Notes under the pieces: model-generated
Told to the model about the DNA's origin: nothing
What the model saw: only the letters and a program-made list of their open reading frames with translations
The model's database searches: none
In this document: piece after piece, positions 61,654 to 64,000 of the stretch
Position numbering within the stretch: position 1 is the first letter of the stretch
How the letters are laid out: every line of letters starts with the position of its first letter
Source of the DNA: Pyropia haitanensis
Lineage: Eukaryota; Rhodophyta; Bangiophyceae; Bangiales; Bangiaceae
Assembly: GCA_008729055.1 (NCBI GenBank)
Contig: SDUX01000006.1
Location: 1,993,501 to 2,057,500 of the forward strand
Direction of reading: 5' to 3'
Length of the DNA stretch: 64,000 nt
Translations under genes and position numbers: made by a program

Positions 61654-64000
61654 GGGGGGTGGCGCGCGCCGCCCTGCGCGGCGGGGCCCCGCGGCGGGGC
61701 GGCGGCAGCGCTCGCGGCGGGCGGCAACGGCCGCCGGCGGCGGCGGCGGCGCGCCGCACGGGCGCGCCCGCGGGCGGGGCCGCCGACGGGCCCGCCCGAG
61801 GCGGCGCCCGACGTGCCAGCAATGACGGCCTCGGCGAGCGGGATTGCGGGGTGGGGGGGTTCCGCCGTGGGCGGTGGGGGGGGGGGGGGCGGGGGCGGTC
61901 CCACGCCCGCGGCTGTCGTCACGGCGGGGGCGGTGGGGCCGGCCGGCGGCGCCTTGCTGGCCCCCAGTGTCCGCCGCGGCGGGCTGCCGCCGCCGGCGTG
62001 CGCCGCCCGCCGCGAGCGGGGGGGGGGGGGGGCCAACCGCGGCGGCGGCGGCGGCGCAGCGTCGGCGGCGCACGGGCGGGGAATGCGACGCGACGGCCGC
62101 CGCCAGCCGCACGACGGCGGCGGGCGGCAGCCAGCCGGTGGCGGATCCCGTGGGTGGGAGCTGAGTCGAGTGGGGGGAAGCGGTGCTATGGGCGGGGGGG
62201 GGGGGGGGGGGGGGGGGGGAGGGGGGGGGGTGGATCATCCTGCTGATCGTCCTCATCATTGGGGGACACCCACACGCCCGCGTCGTCGGCTGCCGAGTGT
62301 CGCCTCGTCCACAACGCGGCCGAGTGTGTGTGGTCCCGCCCGCCCGCCCCCCCCGCCCGCCCGCCCGCCCCCCCGCCCGGTCGGCGTGCCCGCGCAGACG
62401 CAGCCGGCCGCCGCAACGCGCGCGCCCCCACCCGCGGGCACGTGGGGCATGGCGGGCAACCATAGCGGGGACGCGCAGCAGCGGGGGCGCGCCCGCCGCT
62501 GATCCAGACTGGGCGGGGGGTCCTGGGGTGCGGGTGTGGGTGTGTGGCGGGGCAGGGGGGGGGGGGGGAGGTGAGGCTGGGGGGAGGTGGGGGGGGATGT
62601 GCTGCCACTGGCGGTCGTGACCGCGGGCGCGGCCACCACGACCGCGGCCCGGTGGTGGTGCCGGCGGTGGCGGGTGGTGTCGGCCATGACGTGGCTCGGG
62701 AGGACGGGGGGACGCTTGAATACATACGTCGCGCGTCGAGGATGAAGTGTGCAACGGCAACGGCAGTGTGCGCGGCGGCAGCGCGTCGCTAAGGATGTCA
62801 AGTACTACATAAAGTCAAGTATTCCCACACAACTTGTAGATAAAGTCAGGCAGAGGAAGCGCGACACCAACACGCACTGACACGGACTCTGTTTTAGCAT
62901 TCCCACAGACTGCATGGAAAAAAGGAACCATCAAGACGAGGAGGGGCCCAGTCGGCTGGCAAGTCCAAACGCGCCGCCTTCCAAAAGACATGCTGCCGCG
63001 AGGCGACTTCCCTCAGACGGCTTTGAAAGACGGAACCATGGCGACCGCGCGGAACTGCGCACAGACATCGGCAGCTGGGCCTCTTGATTGGGTTGCGTTG
63101 TGGGCAGCGCGTCGGCCTCACAGACACAAGAGCGGTGGGCAGCGAGTCAGATGGCTTTGAGCACAGCCTCACGTTCTCGCGACAAAATGCAAAATATTTC
63201 GGCAGAAGTCTTGTGAGCATCTGATTGGCTATCAGCAACTGTCGTTTTCTTCTCGTGGCCACTTTCTTGATGAACGTGACCCTGTCTTTTTGTTGTGGAT
63301 TCGCACCAGAGACTTTTTTCGTCGCGCGCGCCGCGCTGTCGGCCGCGGCCCGTCGGGTCCGTCGCGGCCGCCCGCGCCGCGCGTCTGGCCGCCGCCCACG
63401 ACTGGCCCCTCGCCGCCGAGAGCCACCCCGGCGAGTATGCGCACTGGTCGGTCTCGTGACTGTCTCGCCGAACTGTGGGCTGTTTTCATTGGTCCGTCTT
63501 GGCACATCGGTGGTGCGGCCGAGTACATGATTGGTCACCGTGCGAGCCGTGCCGGGCTGCACTTGCTCTGTTGTCGGGCGAAAGTGTTGCTCCACCGCCA
63601 GGGACTCTTTGACGTTCGCAGATCAATCATTCCTCTGTGCGAACAGTTTGTGTTCGAACTGCACAGTAGTATCGAGGTGGTTCTTGATGGCCTTGTCTGT
63701 TGCTCGTCATCCCATAAATTGACCACGGGAACAGGATTGATTGGCTCTGGGCAGTGTGTAAGGTGCCCAATGCAATGTCTTTTCAGTCACATGTGGCAAA
63801 GAAGGCGACCAACATGCACAGGGAGGTGCACCCGCAGTAGACAAACCAGGCAATCTTCAATATTGACTCGAAGGTCACGATGAACGGTCGCACGCCAGGC
63901 GCCGGCCGTCCTGCGAGACCGCGTCCCGCCACTGCCATCCCCCAGCAGGTGTCCCAGCCCTCCCCCCTTGCTGATGGCTACCAGTAGGGGGTCATCTGGC
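61654..64000. other. Right end of the window, no supported gene
   Basis: 61660-62700 is G/C-run-rich, with one hydrophobic plus-strand patch, GWIILLIVLIIGG, at about 62231-62269 that could be a membrane segment of an unresolved gene. 62800-63320 and 63450-63900 are AT-richer with repeated ATTGG words (63216, 63488, 63529, 63738), while 63320-63440 is a GC-rich insert that may be an exon (minus or plus, undecided). No tRNA or other RNA gene was seen. Confidence 0.4.

Noticed and set aside
1..64000. tRNA, rRNA, snRNA genes, CRISPR arrays, telomere repeats, retroelement or transposase proteins
   Set aside because: I looked for their hallmarks (T-loop GTTCRANNC, regular spacer repeats, TTAGGG-like arrays, RT and integrase motifs) and saw none. 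A covariance-model scan would be needed to exclude small RNAs.

Overview
The window looks like nuclear DNA of a very GC-rich eukaryote. Genes lie on both strands, and several are interrupted by short introns (about 80 to 460 bases) whose splice sites can be placed exactly from protein homology. The gene content (PAK-type kinase, KH protein, RNase P subunit p30, DAWDLE/SNIP1-type FHA protein, GT90 Golgi glycosyltransferase, cytosolic glucan branching enzyme without a transit peptide) is eukaryotic. The extreme GC content, low intron density, cytosolic (floridean-type) starch enzyme and a bacterial-type secreted DUF5060 glycoside hydrolase make a bangiophyte red alga (Porphyra/Pyropia type) my best guess. 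That assignment is an inference, not proven by the sequence.

Layout. 0.7-2.3 kb: PAK-like kinase (-). 2.3-7.3 kb: low complexity, then unassigned DNA. 7.4-9.1 kb: double-KH protein (+). 10.4-12.9 kb: disordered Ser/Gly/Ala-rich protein (-). 15.0-17.2 kb: YGRG-motif acidic protein (+). 17.9-18.3 kb: secreted Cys-rich small protein (-). 19.9-22.1 kb: membrane-anchored spermidine-synthase-like protein (+). 22.2-24.3 kb: a patchwork of broken gene pieces (kinase-like, amidase/allophanate hydrolase-like, antisense APC10, aquaglyceroporin). 25.4-28.9 kb: a second large disordered protein (+). 32.5-34.0 kb: leucine-zipper-like nuclear protein (+). 35.2 kb: decayed fragment of the DUF5060 hydrolase, carrying a hairpin. 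35.8-37.1 kb: RNase P p30 (+, 3 exons). 37.4-39.6 kb: intact DUF5060 hydrolase (-). 42.7-43.9 kb: F-box-like/ankyrin protein (+). 45.6-46.1 kb: small heat shock protein (+). 46.8-49.6 kb: branching enzyme (-, 3 exons). 50.7-53.4 kb: AAAP amino acid transporter (+, 3 exons). 54.2-55.5 kb: FHA protein (+). 55.9-58.2 kb: GT90 glycosyltransferase (-). 58.2-64 kb: GC-rich tandem repeats and a dispersed repeat family, no confident gene.

Seven genes can be read through only if the frame is stepped by one base inside a long G or C run, and every step has the same sign (one base short). This points to systematic homopolymer under-calling rather than to dead genes. The aquaglyceroporin copy at 23-24 kb is different: its frame breaks are not in homopolymers and a pore residue is changed, so it is a true pseudogene.

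No operon-like cooperation is expected. The functional themes are starch branching, amino acid transport, cell-wall or extracellular carbohydrate work (DUF5060 hydrolase, GT90), RNA processing (p30, FHA, KH) and stress response (Hsp20).
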